Assembly (NCBI GenBank): GCA_910577825.1
Contig: CAJTOK010000040.1
Location: 1-34,172 of the forward strand
Length of the DNA stretch: 34,172 nucleotides
DNA from: an uncultured Lachnospiraceae bacterium
Lineage (GTDB): Bacteria > Bacillota > Clostridia > Lachnospirales > Lachnospiraceae
Reading direction: 5' to 3'
Part shown: in pieces, positions 1 to 7,910 of the stretch
How positions within the stretch are numbered: the stretch's first letter is position 1
How the letters are laid out: each line of letters opens with the position of its first letter
Made by a program: the position numbers and the translations under genes
Notes under the pieces: generated by a model
Databases searched by the model: none
The model's input: the letters and a program-made list of their open reading frames with translations, nothing else
What the model was told of the DNA's origin: nothing

Positions 1-62
1 TTAAGGGTTTATAGGAGTTCCCTTTGAATAACCTAAATACATTATACAAGGAGAACTGAAAA

Positions 63-1409
63 ATGATAAGACGTAAATTAGTTTCTTTGATGCTTGCTAC
101 AACAATGGTAGCAGGTGCTGTAACTGGATGTGGTGCAGGTGATGGCGGAGATAGTGGTGATGATGCAAAAGGGCATGTTTATTATCTTAGTTTTAAGCCT
201 GAGCAGACAGACCAGTGGAAGGCGATAGCTGCAAAGTATACTGAAAAGACAGGTATTGAAGTAAAGGTACAGACAGCAGCTTCGGGGACATATGAGCAGA
301 CACTGAAGTCGGAAATTGCCAAGAAAGATGCCCCTACATTGTTCCAGATTAACGAGCCTGTAGGATACCAGAGCTGGAAGGACTACTGTATGGATTTATC
401 AGGCACAAACCTTTATTCCTGGCTAAAGGATAAGGATATGGCGGTAAAAGAGGGTGATGGTGTTTATGGCATTCCGTATGTAGTAGAGGGTTATGGCATT
501 ATTTACAATGAAGAAATAATGGATAAGTATTTTGCTTTGGATGGTGCTAAAGCCTCATCTATGGATGAAATCAATAATTTTGTAAAATTAAAAGAAGTTG
601 CAGAGGATATGACAGCTAAGAAGGGTGATTTGGGGATTGACGGTGTATTTGCTTCTACTTCATTTACACCTGGTGAGGACTGGAGATGGCAGACACACCT
701 TGTGAATGTTCCTGGTTTTTATGAATATAAGGATGACAATATAAGTGACAAGGCGGAATTTGAGTTTAAATATAACCAGGAGTACAAGAATATTTTAGAT
801 TTATATGTAAATAATTCATGTACAAAGGCTTCTATGTTAGGTTCAAAGACAGTTGAAAATTCCATGTCAGAATTTGCACTTGGCAAGGTTGCAATGGTAC
901 AGAATGGTAACTGGGCATGGGGCGATATAAGCAAGGTAAGCGGCAATGTTGTTAAGGAAGACAAGATTAAGTTTCTTCCAATATATACTGGCATTCCAGG
1001 TGAAGAAAGCCAGGGTATCTGCATTGGTACAGAGAATTTCTTTAGTGTAAATAGTGAGGCTTCAAAGAAAGACCAGGAAGAAACAATTAAGTTTATTGAA
1101 TGGCTGTTTAATTCTGATGAAGGAAAGAAAGCTGTAACTAATGAACTTGGTTTTATTGCACCATTTAATACATTTGAAGACGCTGATAACCCAGCTGACC
1201 CGCTTGCAAAAGAAGTAATACGCTATATGGATGATGAGTCTTTAAATACTGTTTCATGGAATTTTATGACAAGTATGCCAAGCCAGACTTTTAAAGATGA
1301 TTTGGGCGCATCTCTTTTAGAGTATATTACAGGAAATAAAGACTGGAGCCAGGTAGTGGAAGATTGCAAGACAGAGTGGAAGTCAGAGAAAGAAGCTATT
1401 GCGGAGTAA
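63..1409 (+). CDS. Maltodextrin-type ABC transporter substrate-binding lipoprotein
   Basis: This is an extracellular solute-binding protein of the maltose/oligosaccharide (family 1) type. It should capture an alpha-glucan oligosaccharide outside the cell and hand it to the two permeases encoded next. Residues 1-22 form a signal peptide with an arginine/lysine start and a hydrophobic core, ending in the lipobox V-T-G-C with Cys23 as the lipid anchor, followed by a Gly/Asp/Ser-rich linker. The 448-residue length is normal for the family. A clear AAGGAG site at 48-53 lies 9 bases before the ATG. Being first, with malF-, malG- and malQ-like genes following, argues for maltodextrin as substrate, but the sugar itself is inferred from context. 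The operon promoter is not visible in the 62 bases upstream. Confidence 0.9.
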   Translation: MIRRKLVSLMLATTMVAGAVTGCGAGDGGDSGDDAKGHVYYLSFKPEQTDQWKAIAAKYTEKTGIEVKVQTAASGTYEQTLKSEIAKKDAPTLFQINEPVGYQSWKDYCMDLSGTNLYSWLKDKDMAVKEGDGVYGIPYVVEGYGIIYNEEIMDKYFALDGAKASSMDEINNFVKLKEVAEDMTAKKGDLGIDGVFASTSFTPGEDWRWQTHLVNVPGFYEYKDDNISDKAEFEFKYNQEYKNILDLYVNNSCTKASMLGSKTVENSMSEFALGKVAMVQNGNWAWGDISKVSGNVVKEDKIKFLPIYTGIPGEESQGICIGTENFFSVNSEASKKDQEETIKFIEWLFNSDEGKKAVTNELGFIAPFNTFEDADNPADPLAKEVIRYMDDESLNTVSWNFMTSMPSQTFKDDLGASLLEYITGNKDWSQVVEDCKTEWKSEKEAIAE

Positions 1410-1417
1410 TTTTATTG

Positions 1418-1471
1418 CAGGGTTTATGCTAAGGCGCTGCAGGGCATAAATCCTGTGTAATGCGGCAGCGC
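1418..1471 (+). promoter_or_regulatory. Overlapping hairpins between binding-protein and permease genes
   Basis: Two stem-loops overlap in the gap after the binding-protein gene. CAGGGTTTATGC (1418-1429) pairs with GCATAAATCCTG (1444-1455), 12 bp with one G-U. GCGCTGC (1434-1440) pairs with GCAGCGC (1465-1471). Each uses part of the other's loop, so they cannot form together. There is no T-run, so this is more likely an mRNA processing or stabilising element, allowing more binding protein than permease to be made, than a terminator. Confidence 0.6.
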
Positions 1472-1487
1472 AGAAATGAGGAGTGTT

Positions 1488-2330
1488 ATGCAAAAGGCGT
1501 ATAAAAAATATTTTGCCGTATTTGTACTTCCTACTTTCCTTGCATTTACAGTATTCTTTATAATTCCGTTTGTTATGGGAATTGTTTTATCTTTTTGCAA
1601 GTTTACTACAGTTACAAATGCAAGGTTTGTAGGGGTATCAAACTATATAAAGGCATTTTCTAATGCAGACTTTTTAAATGCGTTAGGGTTTACAACAAAG
1701 TTTACAATAGTATCTGTTATAACGATAAATGTAATTGCTTTTGCGATTGCATATGGCCTTACAAGAGGGATTAAGGGGACTAATTTCTTCAGGACAACAT
1801 TTTTTATGCCAAACCTGATTGGCGGCATTGTGCTTGGTTATATCTGGCAGCTTATGATTAATGCAGTGCTTGCAAATTTTGATGTTACTATTACAAGTGA
1901 TGCAAAGTATGGTTTCTGGGGGCTGGTTATACTTATGAACTGGCAGTTAACCGGATATATGATGATTATTTATATTGCTGCTATACAGAATATCCCAGGT
2001 GAGTTAATTGAGGCGGCTAAAATTGACGGGGCAACTAAGGCGCAGACAATGTTTAAGGTTATTATACCTATGGCAATGCCTTCTATAACAATCTGTTTGT
2101 TCTTGTCACTTACTAACGCATTTAAGTTATTTGACCAGAACTTAGCCCTTACAGCTGGTGCACCGTCAAGGAAAACGGCAGGGCTTGCACTTGATATTTA
2201 TACAACTTTCTATAACAGGAATGGCTGGGAAGGCGTAGGCCAGGCTAAAGCGGTTGTATTCTTTATAATTGTTGGTGCAGTTTCAATGCTGCAGTTATAT
2301 ATCACCAGAAAGAGGGAGGTGGAGGAATAA
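1488..2330 (+). CDS. Maltodextrin ABC transporter permease, MalF type
   Basis: This is an integral membrane permease subunit of a carbohydrate ABC importer. It has about six hydrophobic membrane segments and the cytoplasmic EAA loop that contacts the ATPase (ELIEAAKIDGATKAQ, followed by the I-P-M-A-M-P stretch). An ATG at 1476 is in frame, but ATG 1488 is preferred because GAGGAG (1478-1483) lies directly before it, while nothing resembling a ribosome site precedes 1476. The product is 280 residues and lacks the long extra periplasmic loop of enterobacterial MalF, as is usual in Firmicutes. Its stop overlaps the next start (TAATG), showing tight coupling with the second permease. Confidence 0.88.
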   Translation: MQKAYKKYFAVFVLPTFLAFTVFFIIPFVMGIVLSFCKFTTVTNARFVGVSNYIKAFSNADFLNALGFTTKFTIVSVITINVIAFAIAYGLTRGIKGTNFFRTTFFMPNLIGGIVLGYIWQLMINAVLANFDVTITSDAKYGFWGLVILMNWQLTGYMMIIYIAAIQNIPGELIEAAKIDGATKAQTMFKVIIPMAMPSITICLFLSLTNAFKLFDQNLALTAGAPSRKTAGLALDIYTTFYNRNGWEGVGQAKAVVFFIIVGAVSMLQLYITRKREVEE

Positions 2331-3205
2331 TGGGAGGAAAAGCTAAGAAAAATAATGATATGGCAGAGGGAATGGAAGTTTCAAAAACTGCTGCTATTAT
2401 TATGACAGTTGTATTTATAATACTTGCAGTTATATTCCTTTTTCCTATACTGCTGGTTTTAATGAATTCTTTTAAGAATAAACTGTATATAAGTGAACAG
2501 CCATTTGCACTTCCAGGCGGTGAAACTTTTGCGGGACTGTCTAACTACATAGGCGGGCTTGCAAAGACAGGATTTTTTTCAGCAGCGCTTAATTCTGCTA
2601 TAATTTCAATACTTTCAGTAATATTAATTGTTGTACTTACATCTATGACAGCATGGTGGCTTACAAGGGTAAAAAGCAAATTCTCTTCTGTTTTGTATTA
2701 TTTATTTGTATTTGCAATGATTGTACCATTCCAGATGGTAATGTTTACTTTGTCAAAGGTTACAGATACGTTAAACCTTGGCAACCCTATAGGGATTGTA
2801 ATTGTATATGTAGGTTTTGGTGCAGGGCAGGCAGTATTTATGTTTGCCGGCTTTGTAAAATCAATTCCAATTTCATTAGAGGAAGCAGCAATGCTTGATG
2901 GATGTACACCAATACAGACATTCTTTTTAGTGGTATTTCCAATCCTTAAGCCTACGGCAATTACAGTAGCAATCCTTAATGCAATGTGGGTATGGAATGA
3001 TTACCTGCTGCCACTTCTTGTACTGGAAAGTGATTACCAGACAATACCTATAGCTGTACAGTACCTTAAAGGCGGTTATGGTTCTGTAGATATGGGTGCA
3101 ATGATGGGAATGTTAGTGCTTGCTATTGTACCGATTGTTGTTGTATACCTGCTTTGCCAGAAGCATATTATTAAAGGCGTTGCAGCAGGTGCTGTTAAGG
3201 GTTAA
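2330..3205 (+). CDS. Maltodextrin ABC transporter permease, MalG type
   Basis: This is the second permease subunit of the carbohydrate importer and would form a heterodimer with the preceding one. It is 291 residues: a charged cytoplasmic N-terminus, a first membrane helix near residues 20-45, and a MalG-like EAA motif (EEAAMLDGCTPIQTFF then FPILKP). The ATG shares its A with the upstream TAA stop, and a GGAGG-rich stretch just before it serves as ribosome site. No gene for the ATP-hydrolysing subunit follows, so the complex probably borrows a multitask ATPase of the MsmX type encoded elsewhere. That is inference from the absence here. Confidence 0.88.
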   Translation: MGGKAKKNNDMAEGMEVSKTAAIIMTVVFIILAVIFLFPILLVLMNSFKNKLYISEQPFALPGGETFAGLSNYIGGLAKTGFFSAALNSAIISILSVILIVVLTSMTAWWLTRVKSKFSSVLYYLFVFAMIVPFQMVMFTLSKVTDTLNLGNPIGIVIVYVGFGAGQAVFMFAGFVKSIPISLEEAAMLDGCTPIQTFFLVVFPILKPTAITVAILNAMWVWNDYLLPLLVLESDYQTIPIAVQYLKGGYGSVDMGAMMGMLVLAIVPIVVVYLLCQKHIIKGVAAGAVKG

Positions 3206-3240
3206 AAGCTAAAAAAGTGAAAAGATTTAAGGGGGCTTTT

Positions 3241-4713
3241 ATGAGAGGATGTGGTATTTTACTGCCTGTATCTGCACTGCCTTCAAAATATGGCATTGGC
3301 TGTTTTTCACGTGAAGCTTATGAGTTTATAGACCAGTTAAAGAAAGCCGGACAGGGCTATTGGCAGATACTGCCCCTTGGCCCTACTGGCTATGGGGATT
3401 CACCATACCAGTCATTTTCATCGTATGCGGGCAACCCGTATTTTATAGATTTGGAAACGCTTGCCCATGAAGGATTAATTACAGAAAAAGACTGCAGGAT
3501 GCTGGACTTCGGACAGGATGAAGGGCGCATAAGTTATGATAAATTATATACTGCAAGGACAGTTATTTTAAGAAAGGCATTTAGCAATTTCAAAGGTGGT
3601 GCAAATTATAAAGCATTTATTAGTGAAAATGCTTTATGGCTTGATGATTACTGCCTTTATATGGCAATCAAAACAGAAAATGATGGGGAAAGTTTCCTTA
3701 ACTGGCCTTTGAAATACCGTAACAGGGATAAAGAAACTATCAGAAAGGCAAAAAAAGAACTTGCTGGTGAAATAGAATTTTACCAGTTCCAGCAGTACCA
3801 GTTTTATAAACAGTGGAACAAACTCCATAAATATGCAAATGAAAATAATATTAAAATTATTGGTGATATCCCAATTTATGTTGCACTGGATAGTTCTGAT
3901 ACATGGGCAGCCCCGCAGTTATACCAGTTTGATGAAAATAACCTTCCAGCCGCAGTTTCAGGCTGCCCGCCAGACGGGTTTTCCAAGACGGGGCAGTTAT
4001 GGGGCAGCCCGCTTTATAACTGGGATTACCATAAGAAAACTGGTTATAAATGGTGGACAGACAGGATTGCACATTGTTTTAAACTCTATGATATAGTCAG
4101 GATTGACCATTTCCGTGGTTTTGATGAATATTATTCTATACCGTATGGTGATAAAGATGCTACAAACGGCAAATGGATGCCAGGGCCTGGAAAAGATTTA
4201 TTTGAAACACTTGTAAAAAATCTTGGGAAGCTTGATATTATTGCAGAAGACCTTGGGTTTGTAACAGATTCTGTAAGGGAGCTGCTGGAAAGCACCGGGT
4301 TTCCAGGAATGAAGGTATTGCAGCTTGCATTTGATGAGAGGGAGGCGGCAAATTATCTTCCTTATACACATACCAGGAATTGTGTTGTATATACCGGGAC
4401 ACATGATAATAATACAACAAGGGGATGGTATAATGATATTGATGAAGGCTGTAAGATGTTTATAAGGGATTATATGGATAACCAGTATATAAATGAAGAA
4501 AATATTTCATGGAAGATGGTTTCCCTTGCAATGTCAAGTGTGGCAGACCTTTGTATTATCCCGGTGCAGGATTACCTTAACCTTGGCAGCAGTGCAAGAA
4601 TTAATACTCCTTCGGTACTGGGAAATAACTGGGATTGGAGATTGACAAAAAATTCTGTTGGTGATAGGATTTTAAACAGGATTAGGAATCTGGCTGTAAC
4701 ATACGGCAGATAA
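3241..4713 (+). CDS. malQ: 4-alpha-glucanotransferase (amylomaltase)
   Basis: This glycoside hydrolase family 77 enzyme transfers alpha-1,4-glucan segments between maltodextrins, releasing glucose. It acts in the cytoplasm on sugars brought in by the preceding transporter. Family landmarks are clear: ILPVSALPSKYGIG near the N-terminus, GDIPIYVALDSSDTWA, the nucleophile region VRIDHFRGFDEYY, the acid/base region IIAEDLGFVT, and TGTHDNNTTRGWY carrying the third catalytic aspartate. ATG 3241 is chosen over an in-frame GTG at 3217 because AAGGGGG lies 5-6 bases before it and the product then starts exactly where family members do. The 490-residue length is typical. It lies 35 bp after the permease gene and is probably co-transcribed. 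Confidence 0.94.
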   Translation: MRGCGILLPVSALPSKYGIGCFSREAYEFIDQLKKAGQGYWQILPLGPTGYGDSPYQSFSSYAGNPYFIDLETLAHEGLITEKDCRMLDFGQDEGRISYDKLYTARTVILRKAFSNFKGGANYKAFISENALWLDDYCLYMAIKTENDGESFLNWPLKYRNRDKETIRKAKKELAGEIEFYQFQQYQFYKQWNKLHKYANENNIKIIGDIPIYVALDSSDTWAAPQLYQFDENNLPAAVSGCPPDGFSKTGQLWGSPLYNWDYHKKTGYKWWTDRIAHCFKLYDIVRIDHFRGFDEYYSIPYGDKDATNGKWMPGPGKDLFETLVKNLGKLDIIAEDLGFVTDSVRELLESTGFPGMKVLQLAFDEREAANYLPYTHTRNCVVYTGTHDNNTTRGWYNDIDEGCKMFIRDYMDNQYINEENISWKMVSLAMSSVADLCIIPVQDYLNLGSSARINTPSVLGNNWDWRLTKNSVGDRILNRIRNLAVTYGR

Positions 4714-4764
4714 TATATACTGGCGGCTAAAGAATGGCTGCCTGGCATAAAGTATAAAAATAAC

Positions 4765-4812
4765 AAAGCCAGAAGGCTGTCCAGATACATGGGCAGTTTT
4801 CTGGCTTTAATT
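4765..4812 (+). terminator. Stem-loop after malQ
   Basis: AAAGCCAGAA (4765-4774) pairs with TTCTGGCTTT (4799-4808), with an inner CTGTCC/GGGCAG stem. The tail is short (TTT AATTAT), so termination may be partial and allow some readthrough into the LacI-type gene. Confidence 0.65.
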
Positions 4813-4865
4813 ATAAAACTAGAAAGAAAGGGCGGATTCTCTTTTGCCAGGGATGACAGACTGAT

Positions 4866-5909
4866 ATGGAAACAATAAAGGATATTGCAAAAGCCTGCGG
4901 GGTAGGGGTAAGTACAGTTTCAAGGGCTATTAATAACCATCCGGATATTAACCCGGAGACAAAACAAATGATACTTGATGTAATAAAGGAGCATAATTAT
5001 ATTCCAAATAATAGTGCAAGGAATTTAAAACGTACAAAATCAAAATCAGTTGCTGTACTGATAAAGGGTATTTCAAATCCATTTTTTAGCAGGATGATAG
5101 AAATAATTGAGTATGAAACACAGCAGAAAAAGTATACTTTTGTATTACAGCGTGTTGAGGAAAATGAAGATGAATTAAGTGTAGCATTACAGCTTGCTAA
5201 GGAAAAGAAACTTAAAGGAATTATTTTTCTTGGAGGAATGATAACACATTCCGAAGAAAAGATAAGACAGCTTGATGTGCCTTTTGTGCTTAGTACATCT
5301 GGTTATATTGCAGGAAAAGACATGGATGGGAAGTGGAATGGCAATGCTGGCTGGTCTTTTGTTACAGTTGATGATTATGGGGAAAGTTATAAGATTGTAA
5401 ATTACCTGTGCAGCCTTGGCCATAAAAAGATTGCAATACTGGCAGCCGATATAGAAGATGACAGTATTGGGAAGTTAAGGTATGAGGGATATAAACAGGC
5501 GTTAAGGGATAATGGCATAGAACCTTGCGGGGATTTAGAGTGCCATATGGATGAAAGGGTGGATAATTATTCAATGCGGACAGGCTACAGGCTTATGAAT
5601 AAGCTTTTAAGCAGGGAAAAAGATTTTACTGCTGTTTATGCGATAGCCGACAGCCTGGCCATCGGTGCGTGCAGGGCAATTATTGAAAATAATAAAAAAA
5701 TACCAGAGGACTATTCGGTAGCAGGGTTTGACGGGCTGGAAGCAGGGGAATTTTATAATCCGTCTATTACCACAATACGCCAGCCTGTGGAAAAAATTGC
5801 AAAAGAAACAGTTGGGCTGCTGTTCCAGTTAATGCAGAAGGAGGGGGGCAACCGGCAGATAATACTGCCTGGCGAGCTTATAATAAGGGAATCAGTAAAA
5901 GAAATCTAG
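4866..5909 (+). CDS. LacI-family transcriptional regulator
   Basis: This sugar-responsive DNA-binding repressor probably controls the adjacent maltodextrin cluster. Residues 1-25 carry the LacI helix-turn-helix (TIKDIAKACGVGVSTVSRAI) with the hinge-helix region near residues 45-58. The rest is a type-1 periplasmic-binding-protein fold with the usual landmarks (NPFFSRMIEIIE, VDDYGESYKIVNYL, VAGFDGLE, TTIRQP). At 347 residues it is full length. It follows malQ by about 150 bp, separated by a stem-loop, and points the same way. The effector sugar and operator cannot be read from this window, since the likely operator upstream of the binding-protein gene is cut off at the window edge. Confidence 0.92.
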   Translation: METIKDIAKACGVGVSTVSRAINNHPDINPETKQMILDVIKEHNYIPNNSARNLKRTKSKSVAVLIKGISNPFFSRMIEIIEYETQQKKYTFVLQRVEENEDELSVALQLAKEKKLKGIIFLGGMITHSEEKIRQLDVPFVLSTSGYIAGKDMDGKWNGNAGWSFVTVDDYGESYKIVNYLCSLGHKKIAILAADIEDDSIGKLRYEGYKQALRDNGIEPCGDLECHMDERVDNYSMRTGYRLMNKLLSREKDFTAVYAIADSLAIGACRAIIENNKKIPEDYSVAGFDGLEAGEFYNPSITTIRQPVEKIAKETVGLLFQLMQKEGGNRQIILPGELIIRESVKEI

Positions 5910-5917
5910 GATACAGG

Positions 5918-5969
5918 AAACATGCGAAGGCAGGTTGTGCCAGCTGGCATAAATCCTGCCTGCATGTTT
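5918..5969. terminator. Bidirectional terminator between the LacI-type gene and rtcB
   Basis: AAACATGC (5918-5925) and AAGGCAGG pair with CCTGCCT and GCATGTTT (5962-5969), a long stem with a small internal mismatch. It sits between two convergent genes and overlaps the rtcB stop codon. T-runs are weak on both sides. Confidence 0.65.
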
Positions 5970-7107
5970 ATCTGCTGCCACCAGCTTTATAATTGTATAC
6001 TGGCTTTATAATTTTATCTATTTTTATTGTGTCACCAATTACACTGGTAATATCTTCAATATTTCTGTATGCAAATGGGGATTCATCCAGTGTGTCTTTA
6101 TTTATACATATGGAATGTATTCCTTCCATTGATTTCTTAAATTCAGAAACCGTATAGTGTTCTTTTACTTCAGAACGTTTGTAAATGCGCCCTGCCCCAT
6201 GTGGCGCTGAACAGTTCCATTCTTCATTGCCAAGCCCTGTGCCAAGTATTACACCATCACGCATATTTACTGGAATAATAACTTTTTCGCCATTGTGTGC
6301 CCGTATTGCACCTTTTCTAAGTACTGGTGTATTTCCTGAAAAGTCAACATAATTATGTATGCAGGAGCTGCTCTCCAGAATGCGCCATTTCATTCCTCTT
6401 GTAATTTCGTCAAGCATGGCTTCACGGTTAGCAGCAGCATATTCCTGTATAATAGCAAGGTCATGTAAATATTCTTCTAAAAGGCGGCCGGAAAGGCATG
6501 TAAGTTCATAAGGTGCATACCCGCCAGAGCCTTTCATCTGCTGTTCTTTCTGTCCGTGTTTCAGATAATATTCTGTAACTTCAATTCCTGTATGGCGGCT
6601 TCCAGAGTGTATAACAATATACAAAAACCCTTCTTCGTCTTTATCAATTTCAATAAAGTGGTTGCCGCCTCCAAGTGTGCCAATGCTTAAATCTGCTTTG
6701 GCATGGTCTATGGCTTTGTAACAGTACAGCTTTTCAAGGCCTGAAGAGCGGCTGTATTTGTGTGCGCTTTTACGTACTTTGCCGCCACATGGTATATTTT
6801 CCCTTATTACGGTATCAAGTTTCTGAAATTCAATATTTTTATTTTTTAACTTTGCAATAGTCATTCCACAGCCAATATCAACACCAACAAGATTTGGCAT
6901 AAGGGAACTGCCAACGGTCATGGTAAGCCCTATAGTACATACCTTGCCAGGGTGTACATCTGGCATTACCCTGATTTTGCTTCCTGTGGCACTTGGGTGG
7001 TCACAAAGCATCTGCAGCTGCTTTCTGGCATATTCATCAATAGCATATTCTTCATTGGCAGCTGTATAAACTACAGCATTAGTATATTTACCATATATAG
7101 TAACCAT
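5968..7107 (-). CDS. rtcB: RtcB-family RNA ligase
   Basis: RtcB joins RNA 2',3'-cyclic phosphate or 3'-phosphate ends to 5'-OH ends using GTP and Mn2+, and works in RNA repair. The family's metal and guanylylation residues are present: PDVHPGK (Asp50, His52), GVDIGCGM (Cys80), LGGGNHFIE (His150), IHSGSR (His167), HNYVD (His251) and APHGAGR (His303, the histidine that carries GMP). At 379 residues it belongs to the shorter bacterial branch. An AAAGGAG site lies just before the ATG. It stands alone and convergent to the LacI-type gene, with no RtcA or archease beside it. A Ro60-like DUF2828 gene 10 kb away is a possible functional partner, but that link is inference. Confidence 0.92.
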   Translation of the reverse strand: MVTIYGKYTNAVVYTAANEEYAIDEYARKQLQMLCDHPSATGSKIRVMPDVHPGKVCTIGLTMTVGSSLMPNLVGVDIGCGMTIAKLKNKNIEFQKLDTVIRENIPCGGKVRKSAHKYSRSSGLEKLYCYKAIDHAKADLSIGTLGGGNHFIEIDKDEEGFLYIVIHSGSRHTGIEVTEYYLKHGQKEQQMKGSGGYAPYELTCLSGRLLEEYLHDLAIIQEYAAANREAMLDEITRGMKWRILESSSCIHNYVDFSGNTPVLRKGAIRAHNGEKVIIPVNMRDGVILGTGLGNEEWNCSAPHGAGRIYKRSEVKEHYTVSEFKKSMEGIHSICINKDTLDESPFAYRNIEDITSVIGDTIKIDKIIKPVYNYKAGGSR

Positions 7108-7165
7108 TTAAATCTCCTTTAAATATATAAACTGCTGGTTAATCTTTTTTGTTTTAGTATTAGTA

Positions 7166-7194
7166 ATTGTATATCTGCAAGAAGTAAAAGTCAA
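7166..7194 (-). promoter_or_regulatory. Promoter of rtcB
   Basis: Read on the minus strand, TTGACT (7194-7189) and TACAAT (7171-7166) are separated by exactly 17 bases, a near-consensus housekeeping promoter about 60 bases before the rtcB start. Confidence 0.7.
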
Positions 7195-7217
7195 TAGAAT
7201 ACAAGGGCAGCTGTTTG

Positions 7218-7248
7218 TTGACAGGTATAAATAATATGGTCTATTATT
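7218..7248 (+). promoter_or_regulatory. Promoter with overlapping dyad upstream of the C_GCAxxG_C_C gene
   Basis: TTGACA (7218-7223) and TATTAT (7242-7247) are spaced 18 bases apart. A perfect inverted repeat AATAATA (7230-7236), N5, TATTATT (7242-7248) covers the -10 box, the position expected of a repressor operator. It does not match a known box that I can name. Confidence 0.65.
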
Positions 7249-7326
7249 AATAAAAATAAAATAGCAGGAAACTACTTTAAAAACAGGCTGGTGCCGGGTA
7301 CAGTTTTTTGCGGAAATGGGGATAGA

Positions 7327-7806
7327 ATGGATAATAAAGATAATGGTAGTGGAATTAACAGAAGTGAAATTGCAATGGAAAATTTCCTGAAAGGCTATAA
7401 TTGTACGCAGTCTGTACTTCTTGCTTTTGAGGATTTGCTGCCTCCAGAAAACAGGAAAGAAATTATCTGCATGGCATCTTCTTTTGGCGGCGGCATGGGA
7501 CGTTTAAGGGAAGTATGCGGCTCTGTAAGCGGTATGTTTCTTGTTGCAGGCCTTTTGTATGGCTATGAAGGGCCAGAAACAGGCCAGAAGAAAACTGAAT
7601 TATATACAAGGATACAGGAACTTGCGCATAAGTTTGAAGAACAGAATGGTTCTATTGTGTGCAGGGAACTTTTAGGGCTGGATGTTAAAAATGAACCGCC
7701 TGTCCCAGAAAAAAGGACAAGTGAATACTATAAAAAACGTCCATGCAAGGAACTTATTGGAATGGCAGCGGGCATTTTAGAAGATTTTATTAATGAAAAT
7801 AATTAA
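7327..7806 (+). CDS. C_GCAxxG_C_C family protein
   Basis: This is a small cysteine-rich protein of the C_GCAxxG_C_C family, thought to be redox-active or metal-binding; its biochemical role is not established. The family's spaced cysteines are visible: YNCTQSV (Cys26), FGGGMGRLREVCGSVSGM (Cys64, the degenerate GCAxxG position), IVCRELLG and RPCKELIG near the C-terminus. The ATG at 7327 is chosen over a GTG at 7291 because GGGGA lies 5 bases before it and the family normally begins shortly before the first cysteine. It is 159 residues. It precedes a zinc/manganese-type ABC transporter whose own promoter begins 39 bp downstream, so joint control is possible but not shown. Confidence 0.82.
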   Translation: MDNKDNGSGINRSEIAMENFLKGYNCTQSVLLAFEDLLPPENRKEIICMASSFGGGMGRLREVCGSVSGMFLVAGLLYGYEGPETGQKKTELYTRIQELAHKFEEQNGSIVCRELLGLDVKNEPPVPEKRTSEYYKKRPCKELIGMAAGILEDFINENN

Positions 7807-7840
7807 TGAAGATAATTAATGAAGATAGTTAAAGTGATAA
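7801..7840 (+). repeat. 13-bp tandem repeat before the metal transporter promoter
   Basis: AATTAATGAAGAT occurs twice in direct tandem (7801-7813 and 7814-7826), followed by a degenerate third copy. The first copy contains the stop codon of the upstream gene. It lies immediately before the -35 box of the next promoter, so it could be a regulator site or just slippage. Confidence 0.55.
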
Positions 7841-7844
7841 ATCC

Positions 7845-7873
7845 TTGACAAACCTCTGGCAACCATATAAAAT
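7845..7873 (+). promoter_or_regulatory. Promoter of the metal ABC transporter
   Basis: A consensus TTGACA (7845-7850) and TAAAAT (7868-7873) with exactly 17 bases between, about 38 bases before the ATPase start at 7911. Confidence 0.75.
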
Positions 7874-7910
7874 GAAAAAGGTTTTCAATTTGTTAAAGGA
7901 TGGTAATAAG

